NCBI GenBank assembly: GCA_035542155.1
Contig: DATKLX010000121.1
Span: 1-33,549 of the forward strand
Source of the DNA: DATKLX01 sp035542155
Lineage (GTDB): Bacteria; Chloroflexota; Anaerolineae; Anaerolineales; Anaerolineaceae
Direction: 5' to 3'
Length of the DNA stretch: 33,549 nucleotides
Positions 14,619 to 22,539 of this stretch are shown here, one piece after another. The notes under the pieces are model-generated. The model was given only the letters and a program-made list of their open reading frames with translations, was not told where the DNA came from and made no database searches. The translations under genes were made by a program, and so were the position numbers. Every line of letters starts with the position of its first letter. Position 1 is the stretch's first letter.

Positions 14619-15383
14619 TTACAGCTTCTTCTCCAGCTCCGCCGGCAAAGGCTGGTTCGTGACCCAGGAGCGGACCATCGTGGCAAACAGGTCCGGCGAC
14701 TGCAGGCACCAGGCGTGGCCCGTCCCCGCGGCGACGATCCCGCAGGAGCCCGGGTAGCGCTTGAGATAGCCGCGCGAGATGCCGTAGGACGCCTTCTGCT
14801 CTTTCTCCCCCACCACGATCAGCAGCGGACTGTCCACCCGCTCGGGCAGCTCCCAGCGGGCCAGCTCGCCCATGTAATGGCGCATAAAATCCGGGGAGAT
14901 GGACTGGTAGAGATCCTCGCGGAGGAGATCCGTGTACTGTTCCGGTATGCCCTGCTGCTTGAGGGTCGCGTTCACCAGGTAATCGCGCTTGTACAGTTTG
15001 TACATCCAGACGGTGGATTTTCCAAGCCCGGCCAGCCAGCCGGGAAAATGCCCGGAGCTCCCGGAGAGGATGACGTGGTCGATCAGCTCCGGGTGGGTGC
15101 GCAGCAGGGTCAGCGCTACCGGCCCGCCCAGGGAGAGGGCCACCAGGTGGACTTTCCTGCCGGGAACCTTCTGGCGGATGACTTCGACCACAGCCTCCGC
15201 GCTGCCGTCGATGGTAAACTGAATGGCTTTGCTTTCCCCCTGCTCGGGCAGGTCGGGGGCCAGGCAGTAGAAATCGCCAAGCCGCTCCATGACGGGGATC
15301 CAGGACTTGCTGCTCAGCCCGCCGCCGTGCAGAAAAATGATCGCCGGGCTGTTCGGGTTGCCGCTTTCACGAGTGTATAACAT
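14619..15383 (-). CDS. Alpha/beta-fold hydrolase
   Basis: The product is 254 residues, a full-length small alpha/beta hydrolase. It has the oxyanion motif IFLHGGGLSSKSW, the turn APDLPEQGES, the nucleophile elbow ALSLGG (Ser84; Ala replaces the usual Gly) and His223 in GTGHAWCLQSPDLF. The acid position reads VVGEKEQK, where relatives often have VGEKD, so a Glu may serve. The start ATG at 15383 is directly downstream of the regulator stop (15385), an operon with essentially no spacer. Related regulator-hydrolase pairs respond to small esters or hydrophobic compounds; this is inference. Confidence 0.87.
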   Translation of the reverse strand: MLYTRESGNPNSPAIIFLHGGGLSSKSWIPVMERLGDFYCLAPDLPEQGESKAIQFTIDGSAEAVVEVIRQKVPGRKVHLVALSLGGPVALTLLRTHPELIDHVILSGSSGHFPGWLAGLGKSTVWMYKLYKRDYLVNATLKQQGIPEQYTDLLREDLYQSISPDFMRHYMGELARWELPERVDSPLLIVVGEKEQKASYGISRGYLKRYPGSCGIVAAGTGHAWCLQSPDLFATMVRSWVTNQPLPAELEKKL

Positions 15384-15384
15384 T

Positions 15385-15855
15385 TTACGCTTCCAATTTT
15401 TTCTGTTCGGACTGCCAGCGCTCCAGTAATTTGGGGATCTCGGCTTCTAACATTGCATACAGACCGCGCATCTCCTCCAGGCGCAGCCGGCGCTCGGGGT
15501 CCGACCCAGCCAGGAGCGCCAGGCCCTCTTCGGCCAGCAGGCGGAAGGCCTGGGCCTGGGCCAGCCGGGCGCGGAGCGAGCTGGCCCAGGCGTTAGCCGC
15601 CACGCGGTAATAGTCGCGGCGGTCGCCGGGCAGGCTGACCAGCTCGACCAGATCGATCTGGATGAGCAGGCGCGTCATGCTGCTGATCGAGCTTTTGCTG
15701 GCCTGGAGCACATCGACTAGCTCGTTCGCGCTCACCAGGGGAGTTTCAGAAATCAACAGCCAGCCAAAGATTCTCCCGGCCATACGGGGCAGGGTGAGCT
15801 GCTCAAAGTAGCGGCCGACTTTTTCGACGTAGATTAATTCTTCTTGACTTGCCAT
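15385..15855 (-). CDS. GbsR/MarR-type winged-helix transcriptional regulator
   Basis: The product is 156 residues with a winged helix-turn-helix at about 20-85: RMAGRIFGWLLISETPLVSANELVDVLQASKSSISSMTRLLIQIDLVELVSLPGDRRDYYRV. The C-terminal half is helical (LRARLAQAQAFRLLAEEGLALL...) and would dimerise. This matches the GbsR branch of the MarR superfamily. AAGGAAG precedes the ATG. Its promoter -10 (TATAAT on the minus strand, 15886-15891) lies beside a 34-bp palindrome that covers the -35 region, which suggests autorepression and repression of the co-transcribed hydrolase. Confidence 0.87.
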   Translation of the reverse strand: MASQEELIYVEKVGRYFEQLTLPRMAGRIFGWLLISETPLVSANELVDVLQASKSSISSMTRLLIQIDLVELVSLPGDRRDYYRVAANAWASSLRARLAQAQAFRLLAEEGLALLAGSDPERRLRLEEMRGLYAMLEAEIPKLLERWQSEQKKLEA

Positions 15856-15885
15856 ATGCCCTTCCTTATTTCGTTCTATGCAGAT

Positions 15886-15955
15886 ATTATAGCATGTTCT
15901 GTATGTTCAGTATTTACTGAACATACAGAATTATGTAATGTATTTAGTGAACGAA
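15886..15955 (-). promoter_or_regulatory. Regulator/hydrolase promoter with perfect 34-bp operator palindrome
   Basis: TTCTGTATGTTCAGTA (15897-15912) and its exact complement TACTGAACATACAGAA (15915-15930) are separated by TT. TATAAT on the minus strand is at 15886-15891, so the palindrome covers the -35 and spacer. A further half-site, TTTAGTGAAC, follows at about 15943-15952 and matches TTTACTGAAC with one change. Confidence 0.75.
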
Positions 15956-16130
15956 TGTCACTTTGAGGGATCTGGAAAGGTTCTGGCCCATAAAGGCTTT
16001 GCCTGGTGAGCCTGGAGATTGCTTCGTCGCGGGAAAGAACCGCTCCTCCCAACGACATTACGCAAGCAGTCTTGCCTGGTTGGTGAAAAAGAGCCTTCGC
16101 AATGACATGAAGCGAGGGCAACCGGCATGG
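15956..16130. repeat. Dispersed intergenic repeat of the ATTGCTTCGTCGC...CGCAATGACA type
   Basis: The stretch includes GGAGATTGCTTCGTCGCGGG (about 16014-16033), CTCCTCCCAACGACATTACG and CTTCGCAATGACATGAAGCG (about 16095-16114). Such ATTGCTTCGTCGC/CGCAATGAC elements are a common intergenic repeat in several bacterial groups, including Chloroflexota. The two ends are imperfect inverted complements. There is no coding content in 15856-16231 beyond the operator. Confidence 0.55.
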
Positions 16131-16231
16131 TGTTCTAACCCGCTATTTTTATACAAATCCACCAACATTGAGTAAAATAGTGCCATACAGAATTTATTTA
16201 TCCCTTCAGCTAGATAAGGTAGCGAATAACC

Positions 16232-17533
16232 ATGGCATACTCAACCGTCACAGTTCCCGAACATGGTCAGAAAATCAACATCGTCAACGGCAAGCTGAAC
16301 GTCCCCGATACCCCCATCCTGCCCTACATCGAGGGGGATGGCACCGGGCCGGATATCTGGCGCGCGGCGGTGCGCGTCTTCGAGACCGCGGTCGCGAAGG
16401 CGTACGGCGGAAAGCGCAAGATCGCCTGGATGGAGATTTACGCCGGGGAAAAGGCGTTCAACCTGTTCAACAACTGGCTGCCCGCCGAGACCGTCCAGAC
16501 TTTCCGCGAGTACCTGGTGGGGATCAAGGGCCCGCTGACCACGCCGGTTGGAGGGGGAATCCGCTCGCTGAACGTGGCCCTGCGCAAAGACCTGGACCTG
16601 TACGCCTGCGTCCGGCCGGTGCGCTGGTTCCAGGGCATGCCCTCGCCGGTCAAGCACCCCGAATACGTGGATATGATCGTCTTCCGCGAAAACACCGAGG
16701 ACCTCTACTCGGGGATCGAGTTCGAGGAAGGCTGCGAGGAGACCGAGCGCTTTAAGCAACTGCTCAAAGAGTTTTTCCCCAACGAGTATGCCAAGATCCG
16801 CTTCCCCAATACGGCCGGGATCGGGATCAAGCCGATCTCGCGCGAGGGGACAGAGCGCCTGGTGCGCGCGGCGATCCGCTACGCGCTGGCCAACCATCGC
16901 CGCAGCGTGACCCTGGTGCACAAGGGAAACATCATGAAGTTCACCGAGGGGGCATTCCGCAAGTGGGGCTACGAGCTGGCCGAGCGCGAGTTCGGCGACC
17001 GGGTCTACACCTGGACGCAGTTCGACCGCACCAGGGCCGCCCAAGGCGAGGACGCCGCCAAGGCCGAGCAGGAAGCCGAGCTGGCCAGGGGCAAGCTGCT
17101 GATCAAGGACAGCATCGCCGACATCGTCTTCGAGCAGACCATCTCCCAGGCGCGCAACTTTGACATCCTGGCGACGATGAACCTCAACGGCGATTACCTC
17201 TCCGACGCGCTGGCCTCGCAGGTCGGCGGGATGGGCATCGCCCCGGGCGGCAACATCAACTACGAGACCGGGGTCTCGGTCTTCGAAGCCACCCACGGCA
17301 CCGCGCCCAAACATGCCAACAAGAACGTGGTCAACCCCAGCTCGCTGATCCTTTCCGGGGAGATGATGTTCCGCTACCTGGGTTGGAACGAGGCCGCCGA
17401 CCTGATCATCCGCGGGATCGAACGAGCGGTCGCCGCCGGGACGGTCACCTACGACTTTGCCCGCCAGATGGAGAACGCGAAATTACTGAGCACCTCTGAG
17501 TTTGGGGACGCGATTATTCAGAATATGGGGTAG
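16232..17533 (+). CDS. icd: Isocitrate dehydrogenase (NADP+)
   Basis: The product is 433 residues, slightly longer than the 416 of E. coli Icd. It catalyses oxidative decarboxylation of isocitrate to 2-oxoglutarate in the TCA cycle. Seen: LPYIEGDGTGPDIW, substrate loop GGIRSLNVALRKDLDLYACVRPV (the Ser equivalent to phospho-site Ser113 of E. coli is present), ENTEDLYSGIEF, VTLVHKGNIMKFTEGAF, and EATHGTAPKHANKNVVNPSSLILSGEMM. Of the E. coli NADP determinants Lys344, Tyr345, Val351, Tyr391 and Arg395, all but Tyr345 (His here) are matched, so NADP use is likely. AAGGTAG precedes the ATG at 16232. An 18-bp stem closes the gene at 17559-17602. Confidence 0.96.
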   Translation: MAYSTVTVPEHGQKINIVNGKLNVPDTPILPYIEGDGTGPDIWRAAVRVFETAVAKAYGGKRKIAWMEIYAGEKAFNLFNNWLPAETVQTFREYLVGIKGPLTTPVGGGIRSLNVALRKDLDLYACVRPVRWFQGMPSPVKHPEYVDMIVFRENTEDLYSGIEFEEGCEETERFKQLLKEFFPNEYAKIRFPNTAGIGIKPISREGTERLVRAAIRYALANHRRSVTLVHKGNIMKFTEGAFRKWGYELAEREFGDRVYTWTQFDRTRAAQGEDAAKAEQEAELARGKLLIKDSIADIVFEQTISQARNFDILATMNLNGDYLSDALASQVGGMGIAPGGNINYETGVSVFEATHGTAPKHANKNVVNPSSLILSGEMMFRYLGWNEAADLIIRGIERAVAAGTVTYDFARQMENAKLLSTSEFGDAIIQNMG

Positions 17534-17558
17534 AAAAAGAAAGACGAGAACAGAGGCC

Positions 17559-17602
17559 AGAGAACGGAGAACAGTACCCCCGGATACTGTTCTCCGTTCT
17601 CT
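17559..17602. terminator. Long perfect hairpin between icd and the convergent carrier gene
   Basis: An 18-bp perfect stem (17559-17576 with 17585-17602) and an 8-base loop, followed on the + side by CTTCCCTTTT. It sits 26 bp after the icd stop and 7 bp before the stop of the convergent gene. The stem words (GAGAACGGAGAACAG) resemble those of the inverted repeat in the MalT-like gene, so it may be a repeat element used as a terminator. Confidence 0.6.
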
Positions 17603-17608
17603 TCCCTT

Positions 17609-19057
17609 TTAAAACGGCCCAAAGTGGATCGCAACGCCAATACCTAGGAAGGCAATCGTCACCAGGAGGACCCAAAACCACAGGCTGGCGGTCCACCTGA
17701 TCCATTTGGGATAGGAGACCACGGTCAGGCCGAGGCAGATGAGCAGGACCGGGTTGGTGGGATAGGCCAGGTTGGAAAAGCCGTCGCCAAAGCAGTAAGC
17801 CGTCACTGCCACCTGGCGGGTGATCCCCACCAGGTCGGCGATAGGGAGGAGGATGGGCATCATCAGGAAGGCCTTGGCCGACCCCGAAGCGACGAACAGC
17901 TCGATGAAAAGGGCCAGGAAATAGACGATCACTGCCGCCAGGAAGGGGCTGGCCTGGGAGATGGACTGCGCCGCGCCGTGGAGCAGGGTATCCATGATCC
18001 CGCCTTGGGCGACGATAAACTTGATGCTGGAGGCCATGAGGATCAGCGGCACTGCGGGGGCAATGCCGACCAGGCCTTCCCAGGCCGCCTGCCGCACGGC
18101 TTTGCCGCCCATGCCGGCGAGCAGGCCGCTGCCCACCCCGCCGATCAGGAAGAGCAGGCCGACCAGGGGTAGGGATAGGTCAGACAGCCCGGGGACGAAA
18201 GGCGCGGCGACCAGGACGAGGACGATCAGGACCAGGAATACTCCCAGCCAGACCAGCACGGGGCGCAGCTTGAGGTTTTTATCGTAGCCTTCCAGCCCGG
18301 TCCCGCTGAATTTCTCCCGCCCCACGCGGTCCTCGGCATAGACCGGGGAGACCTCGGGATTGCGCTCGATCCGCCGCGCATAGAGAACGAGGAAGACTGC
18401 CAGCACCGCGTAGATGCTGAGGAAGATCAAAACCCTGAACCCCGCTCCGGAGAAGAGCGGCAGGCCGGCCAGGCGCTGGGCCACGCCGATGGTGAACGGA
18501 TTGGTGATCGCTGCGGAGAAGCCCATGTTCGTGGCCAGAATGCTCATCCCCAGCCCGGTAAGCGTATCCCAGCCGAGAGCGTAGGAGAGGGCAACCATCA
18601 TCGGCACCAGGGGCACCACTTCCTCGAAGATGCCAAACAACGCGCCGATCAGCATAAAAAAGAGGGTGATGGCCAGCAGGAGGAGGTACTTTTGCCCGCG
18701 AAAACGCCCTACCAGGCGCGCAAGCGCGTAGCGCAGGATGCCGCTTTTATCTAAAACGGCGAACGACACCCCGACCATGAGGAGGAAAAGGATGATGACG
18801 ATGACCGTCGCTCCGTCAGGGCTGGCAAGCACCTCGAAAGGAGCGGTAAACCAGCGCCAGACCGGGTAATCCGGCTTCTGGACGAGATGGTAGGACGCCG
18901 GGTCGATGGTCTCGCGGCCGTTGACCAGGACGCGGGTGTAGCTGCCCGCCGGGACGACGCGGGTGAGCACCCCGGCCAGGACCATCAAGACCAGCAGAAT
19001 GATGAGGGATTGGAGAAAGGCTCTCTGGCTGATTTGTGCGCCGGCTTTTTCGTTCAT
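17609..19057 (-). CDS. YfcC-family/anaerobic C4-dicarboxylate-like membrane carrier
   Basis: The product is 482 residues with about 12 membrane segments. It has an N-terminal helix (about 12-32), then the extracytoplasmic loop VPAGSYTRVLVNGRETIDPASYH typical of YfcC/ArcD-like carriers, FEEVVPLVPMMVALSYALGWDTLTGLGMS, and ATNMGFSAAITNPFTIGVAQRLAGLPLFSGAGFR. The C-terminal half has FVASGSAKAFLMMPILLPIADLVGITRQVAVTAYCFGDGFSNLAYPTNPVLLICL, a family hallmark. Members transport amino acids, peptides or C4-dicarboxylates; the substrate is not defined here. A GAGG lies upstream of the ATG at 19057. The gene is 50 bp downstream of the MFS gene and probably co-transcribed with it. Confidence 0.88.
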   Translation of the reverse strand: MNEKAGAQISQRAFLQSLIILLVLMVLAGVLTRVVPAGSYTRVLVNGRETIDPASYHLVQKPDYPVWRWFTAPFEVLASPDGATVIVIILFLLMVGVSFAVLDKSGILRYALARLVGRFRGQKYLLLLAITLFFMLIGALFGIFEEVVPLVPMMVALSYALGWDTLTGLGMSILATNMGFSAAITNPFTIGVAQRLAGLPLFSGAGFRVLIFLSIYAVLAVFLVLYARRIERNPEVSPVYAEDRVGREKFSGTGLEGYDKNLKLRPVLVWLGVFLVLIVLVLVAAPFVPGLSDLSLPLVGLLFLIGGVGSGLLAGMGGKAVRQAAWEGLVGIAPAVPLILMASSIKFIVAQGGIMDTLLHGAAQSISQASPFLAAVIVYFLALFIELFVASGSAKAFLMMPILLPIADLVGITRQVAVTAYCFGDGFSNLAYPTNPVLLICLGLTVVSYPKWIRWTASLWFWVLLVTIAFLGIGVAIHFGPF

Positions 19058-19107
19058 GAGATATCCTCGGTGAGAGAATGAGCAAATCCATTACCTTCCG
19101 CAAGGTC

Positions 19108-20538
19108 CTATGGGTTTTCAATACCCTTCAGGCCTTCCTTATGCCGCGCGTTCGACGCTGTCGGACGCGACGCTTCGATTCCGCGCAGGCGCAGGACGAG
19201 GAAGGCAGCCAGGATGCCGAGCAGGGCGTTGATCAGCACTATCCCATCCGCGCCGCGCCAGTCGATGAACGGCCCGCCCATGGAGGCGCCGATAAACTGG
19301 CCCAGGCCGAGGAAGACCGAATACAGCCCCATGATCACTCCCCGGTCCCGGGTATAGTCCTCAGAGATATCTGCCAGGTGGGCCAGGGCAGCCGGGGTGA
19401 ACCCGCTCTGGACGAGGATGGTGATCACAAGAAGGACTGCCAGGGGCATCACCAGGGGCGCGTCCAGCGCGGGCTGGTGGTTGAGGACGAAGAGCACTGC
19501 GCAGGAAACGAAGAGGCCGGCGGTGCCGATCAGCATCGCGGTAGTCTTCTTAACCTGGGGGAAGAAAAGGCTCCAAACGAGAATTCCCAGCACGAAAACC
19601 ACCGCATACGCTGCGCGGATATTCCCGGCCTGGAAGCTGTCGAAGCGGCCAACCAGGAGCTGTTCGGGAAACCGGCTGTGGTCGGTGAGGATGCGCGCGG
19701 TCAGGTTGATCCAGATCCCGAGCACGGCGTTGATCGCGATCCAGGCCGGGGCGAAGCTGGCCACTCGCGGGCTGCTGAGGATCTTCCAATAACGATGAAG
19801 TGATTTCCCTTGCCCCTCAATCTCGCGCCGCGGCCCGGCCATCTCGCGAACCTCGTGGATGCCAAACCAGAGGATCGCCAGGCTGGCCAGGTAGACCAGG
19901 GCGTTGAGGGCGAAGGCCGGGCTGGTGAGTGGGACGCCGGCTACGACCGCCGGAGCGCCGAAGCTGCGCCACAGCCAGCCGCCCAGGGTAAACCCGAGAG
20001 CGATACCGCCGATGGTGGCGACCTGGTAGAAACCGACCACGCGCGTGCGCAGCCGGGGTGAATGGGAGGTGACTTCGGCGATGTATCCCAGGGTCGCGGG
20101 AGCGTTGCTGGCGGTGGAGAGCCCTTCGAGCAGGCGGGTAATCACCAGGACCCAGACCAGGGTGGTCAGCGCGGTGAGCTGGACGGCAATCGCGCCGAAG
20201 AGCGGGCCAAAGATGATGAACAATTTGCGCCCGTAGCGGTCGCTCCAGGCCCCGAAGAGCACTGAGCCGAGCAGCTCGGCGGCGAAGAAGGAGGCGATGA
20301 TCATCCCGCCCAGGGTGTAAGAAACCTCGTAGACATGCCCGCCTGCGATCTTGTTGAGCGGGTGAGCAGGGTTCAGCGCGGCGGCGTGGATCTCGTTGAA
20401 ATAAAACTGGATGTTCTCGCCCATCACCCCCGCCGCGGCGCGCAGGATCAGGCTGCCGACGATGACGGCAGCCAGGGAGCGAACCAGGTGGGGATGGAGG
20501 GTATTGGGATCAGAAGTCGATGTCACAATGCCCTCCAT
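19108..20538 (-). CDS. MFS transporter
   Basis: The product is 476 residues from the ATG at 20538 (reading MEGIVTSTSDPN); a GTG at 20526 preceded by GGAGGG is an equally good start, and an earlier ATG at 20610 would add a poorly conserved basic leader. There are about 12 membrane helices with motif A GAWSDRYGRK after the second helix and the RLLEGLSTASNAPATLGYIAEV segment in helices 4-5. The loop after helix 6 (HEVREMAGPRREIEGQGKSLHRYWKIL) is cytoplasmic, as usual. A drug or metabolite exporter is most likely, but the ligand cannot be stated. It is the upstream partner of the YfcC-type gene. Confidence 0.87.
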   Translation of the reverse strand: MEGIVTSTSDPNTLHPHLVRSLAAVIVGSLILRAAAGVMGENIQFYFNEIHAAALNPAHPLNKIAGGHVYEVSYTLGGMIIASFFAAELLGSVLFGAWSDRYGRKLFIIFGPLFGAIAVQLTALTTLVWVLVITRLLEGLSTASNAPATLGYIAEVTSHSPRLRTRVVGFYQVATIGGIALGFTLGGWLWRSFGAPAVVAGVPLTSPAFALNALVYLASLAILWFGIHEVREMAGPRREIEGQGKSLHRYWKILSSPRVASFAPAWIAINAVLGIWINLTARILTDHSRFPEQLLVGRFDSFQAGNIRAAYAVVFVLGILVWSLFFPQVKKTTAMLIGTAGLFVSCAVLFVLNHQPALDAPLVMPLAVLLVITILVQSGFTPAALAHLADISEDYTRDRGVIMGLYSVFLGLGQFIGASMGGPFIDWRGADGIVLINALLGILAAFLVLRLRGIEASRPTASNARHKEGLKGIENP

Positions 20539-20586
20539 TGTAGCAAGAGAAGAAGATTTCGAACAGTGTAAGGGTAATAGAGAACG

Positions 20587-20608
20587 GCCTGTCCTGTGCC
20601 GGACAGGC
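20587..20608. repeat. Short perfect hairpin
   Basis: GCCTGTCC (20587-20594) pairs with GGACAGGC (20601-20608) across a 6-base loop, in the spacer between the MFS start and the terminator of the DUF362 gene. There is no T-tract. Its role is unclear. Confidence 0.4.
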
Positions 20609-20659
20609 ACAAGGAGTCTAGAGAGCAGTGAAAGGCAGCCAGTGTACAGGGAAAAACTG

Positions 20660-20690
20660 AAAGGCCCGGGCGGGGAGCGGCCGGGCCTTT
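20660..20690 (-). terminator. Rho-independent terminator of the DUF362 gene
   Basis: A 10-bp GC-rich stem (AAAGGCCCGG at 20660-20669 with its complement at 20681-20690) and an 11-base loop. On the minus strand it is followed by CAGTTTTTCCC. It lies 65 bp beyond the stop of the gene at 20755. Confidence 0.7.
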
Positions 20691-20754
20691 TGGATGGGAG
20701 TAGAACGGGCTACTGCATTTCGGCGCGCTGTTGTGACTGACGCTCGGTAGACGA

Positions 20755-22002
20755 CTATCTTCTCACCACCGGCAGATAGGTGTGTTTATCCAGCGCATCG
20801 TACAGGTGAAGGACCATATTGGCCTCGTTGACCGTGCCGACTCCCTTGGACTGGCAGCCAAGCAGAGCCTGGCGCAGGTGGTTGTTATTGTCAGGGTTCA
20901 TGAAAGTCTGGCTGGTTGCGCAGGGATACATCACATATTTGCACATCCAATAATCCAGGGTGACCGGGTCGGCGCAGAGGCCCACGGTGCGGGTGTGGGC
21001 GGCGTCTGGATCGGTGCGGTCCCGGTAACCGGTGTATTCAGCGCAGGTCAGGTAGAAGGTTGGGCGGATGACCTGGGTGATCAGGTGCCCCACCGTCTCG
21101 CCCATTGCCTGCGGGCTGATCGGGTCGTTGTAGCCGACGTCGTGGATGCTGTTCTCGGCCGAGCCGCCAAAATCGACCACCCCGATGTGGGTCTTGAGCG
21201 CGCTGGTCGGCCCGGCGTAATCCTGGTGGTTGAAGGTGCCGTGGTTGTTCAGCGTGGGCAGGAAGATCAGCTTGACCTTCTGGCCCGTGTAGTCTCCATT
21301 CTTCCAGACTCCATTCTTGAGATCAACCAGCTTGCCGCTGTAACTTGAGCGCAGGATGGCGGTGGAGAGGTTGACCGTGCGCCCGTTGGCCGCGGTGGTG
21401 TAGGTGATTTGCACCCAGCCCTGGCGTCCAGCGCCGATCCCCCCCAGGCCGCTGGTAACCGCGTCCCAGTTGCCCAGGCCGGAATCGTACATCGGGTTGG
21501 CGGTGACGATAGGATGGCCGTGGCTCTGGTAATCATTGATCAACTCGAGATAGTTCATGTCTGCCCAATTGTTGGTCCGGTTGTCAGCCGACATGTTCCA
21601 GCAGTAAAAATCTTTCATCGCTTCGGTGGGGTCGCGGTGGACGTGCTCGGTGAGAATGACCTCCCCGGCGAAGCCGCCCGGGCGGTTGAGGATCAGGTCG
21701 ATGAGGGCTTTGATGCACTGGGTGTGGGTATAGCCCTGGTTAGGCCACTGGCCGTTGGGCTTGAGCACGACGATATCATCATAACCAATAAAGCGCTGGA
21801 TCCCGCCGGCAAGGCTGATCACGCGGTTGACGTTGCCCACCGGGTCCTCGTTGCGAGCTACATATACGTCTACCAGGTTGGCGCTGCCGCCGGCCACCTG
21901 GCCGAGGCGTTGGAACCATTTCTCAAGAACGGGAGAGACGAAGAGCGCGCCCAGGCCGCCGAGGAACTGGCGGCGGGTAAGACGATCGAGAGAAGGAGGC
22001 AT
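20755..22002 (-). CDS. Tat-exported DUF362 domain protein
   Basis: The product is 415 residues from the ATG at 22002 (GGAG 8 bp upstream); upstream in-frame codons would place the signal peptide deep inside the protein. The twin-arginine signal is LTRRQFLGGLGALFVSPV (about 8-25). The mature part matches DUF362: VYVARNEDPVGNVNRVISLAGG, DDIVVLKPNGQWP, HTQCIKALIDLIL, NHGTFNHQDYAGPTSALKTHIGVVDFG. DUF362 proteins are often linked to iron-sulfur or redox contexts; here few Cys are visible and the function is open. The extreme C terminus is TYLPVVRR, very like the tail of the subtilisin at 26069. A single-gene unit with its own terminator. Confidence 0.82.
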   Translation of the reverse strand: MPPSLDRLTRRQFLGGLGALFVSPVLEKWFQRLGQVAGGSANLVDVYVARNEDPVGNVNRVISLAGGIQRFIGYDDIVVLKPNGQWPNQGYTHTQCIKALIDLILNRPGGFAGEVILTEHVHRDPTEAMKDFYCWNMSADNRTNNWADMNYLELINDYQSHGHPIVTANPMYDSGLGNWDAVTSGLGGIGAGRQGWVQITYTTAANGRTVNLSTAILRSSYSGKLVDLKNGVWKNGDYTGQKVKLIFLPTLNNHGTFNHQDYAGPTSALKTHIGVVDFGGSAENSIHDVGYNDPISPQAMGETVGHLITQVIRPTFYLTCAEYTGYRDRTDPDAAHTRTVGLCADPVTLDYWMCKYVMYPCATSQTFMNPDNNNHLRQALLGCQSKGVGTVNEANMVLHLYDALDKHTYLPVVRR

Positions 22003-22182
22003 TTGTTTTCTCCAGGATGAGCTGTCTGAACAAGAGGTAGATGTGCCCATTGTAGCACGTTCAAAGAGGGAAAACATCCTCTATCTGTCATATGCCGGAT
22101 TACAGAGGTGAAAGAATTTGGACGAATAAAGACCGGCCGGATCCCGTATTGACAGTAAATGGGCAAACAAAAAGGAGAAAAA

Positions 22183-22377
22183 ATGAACACCGAGTCAAAG
22201 ATGGTATACCGCGGGGGTGGATCGGACGCTGTGTATGGGATCGGGATGATCGGCGCGTGGGTGTATTACCTGAAAGGCGCTGTCACGGCGCAACAAAAGG
22301 CGATCGGGTTTCTCAAAGGCATCGCCTGGCCGGCCTTCCTGGTTTACGAACTGTTCGTATTCTTGAAAAAGGAGTAG
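22183..22377 (+). CDS. Small conserved membrane protein
   Basis: The product is 64 residues from the ATG at 22183, chosen for AAGGAG 5-6 bp upstream; an ATG at 22159 would overlap this ribosome site. The pattern is VYRGGGSDAVYGIGMIGAWVYYLKGA, then KAIGFLKGIAWPAFLVYELFVFLKK, giving two hydrophobic segments (about 16-30 and 43-60). I recall similar small proteins of unknown function in many bacteria with the same GGGxDAVYGxGxIGAxVYY...WPAxLVYxLLxFL plan. The gene lies just upstream of the RRM/cold-shock operon but has a separate leader. Confidence 0.75.
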   Translation: MNTESKMVYRGGGSDAVYGIGMIGAWVYYLKGAVTAQQKAIGFLKGIAWPAFLVYELFVFLKKE

Positions 22378-22404
22378 CTTGCTTCTATCCCAACGAAACT
22401 AACC

Positions 22405-22539
22405 TGTGGAATCGGATATATTTGTGATATACTATATCCACTTCGCCATGAGGCTTGTCTGCATTCGCCGCCAACCTTTCGAAAGGTTGGCGGCGAAATT
22501 GGTACCTGGCGGGAAACGCCAGAAAGAGGAAAGAATTCA
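22405..22539 (+). promoter_or_regulatory. Promoter and structured leader of the RRM/cold-shock operon
   Basis: An extended -10 TGATATACT (22425-22433) lies within an inverted repeat GGATATA...TATATCC (22414-22420, 22433-22439). Downstream, the roughly 100-nt leader has a perfect 34-bp palindrome (22464-22480 with 22481-22497, no loop spacer) and a second hairpin CTGGCG-GGAAA-CGCCAG (22506-22522), then AGAGGAAAG before the ATG at 22540. Long structured leaders are typical of cold-shock genes. Confidence 0.65.

Noticed and set aside
16241..17314. A 357-residue open frame opposite icd
   Set aside because: It is a GC-rich antisense frame of a highly conserved enzyme gene and has no recognisable features.
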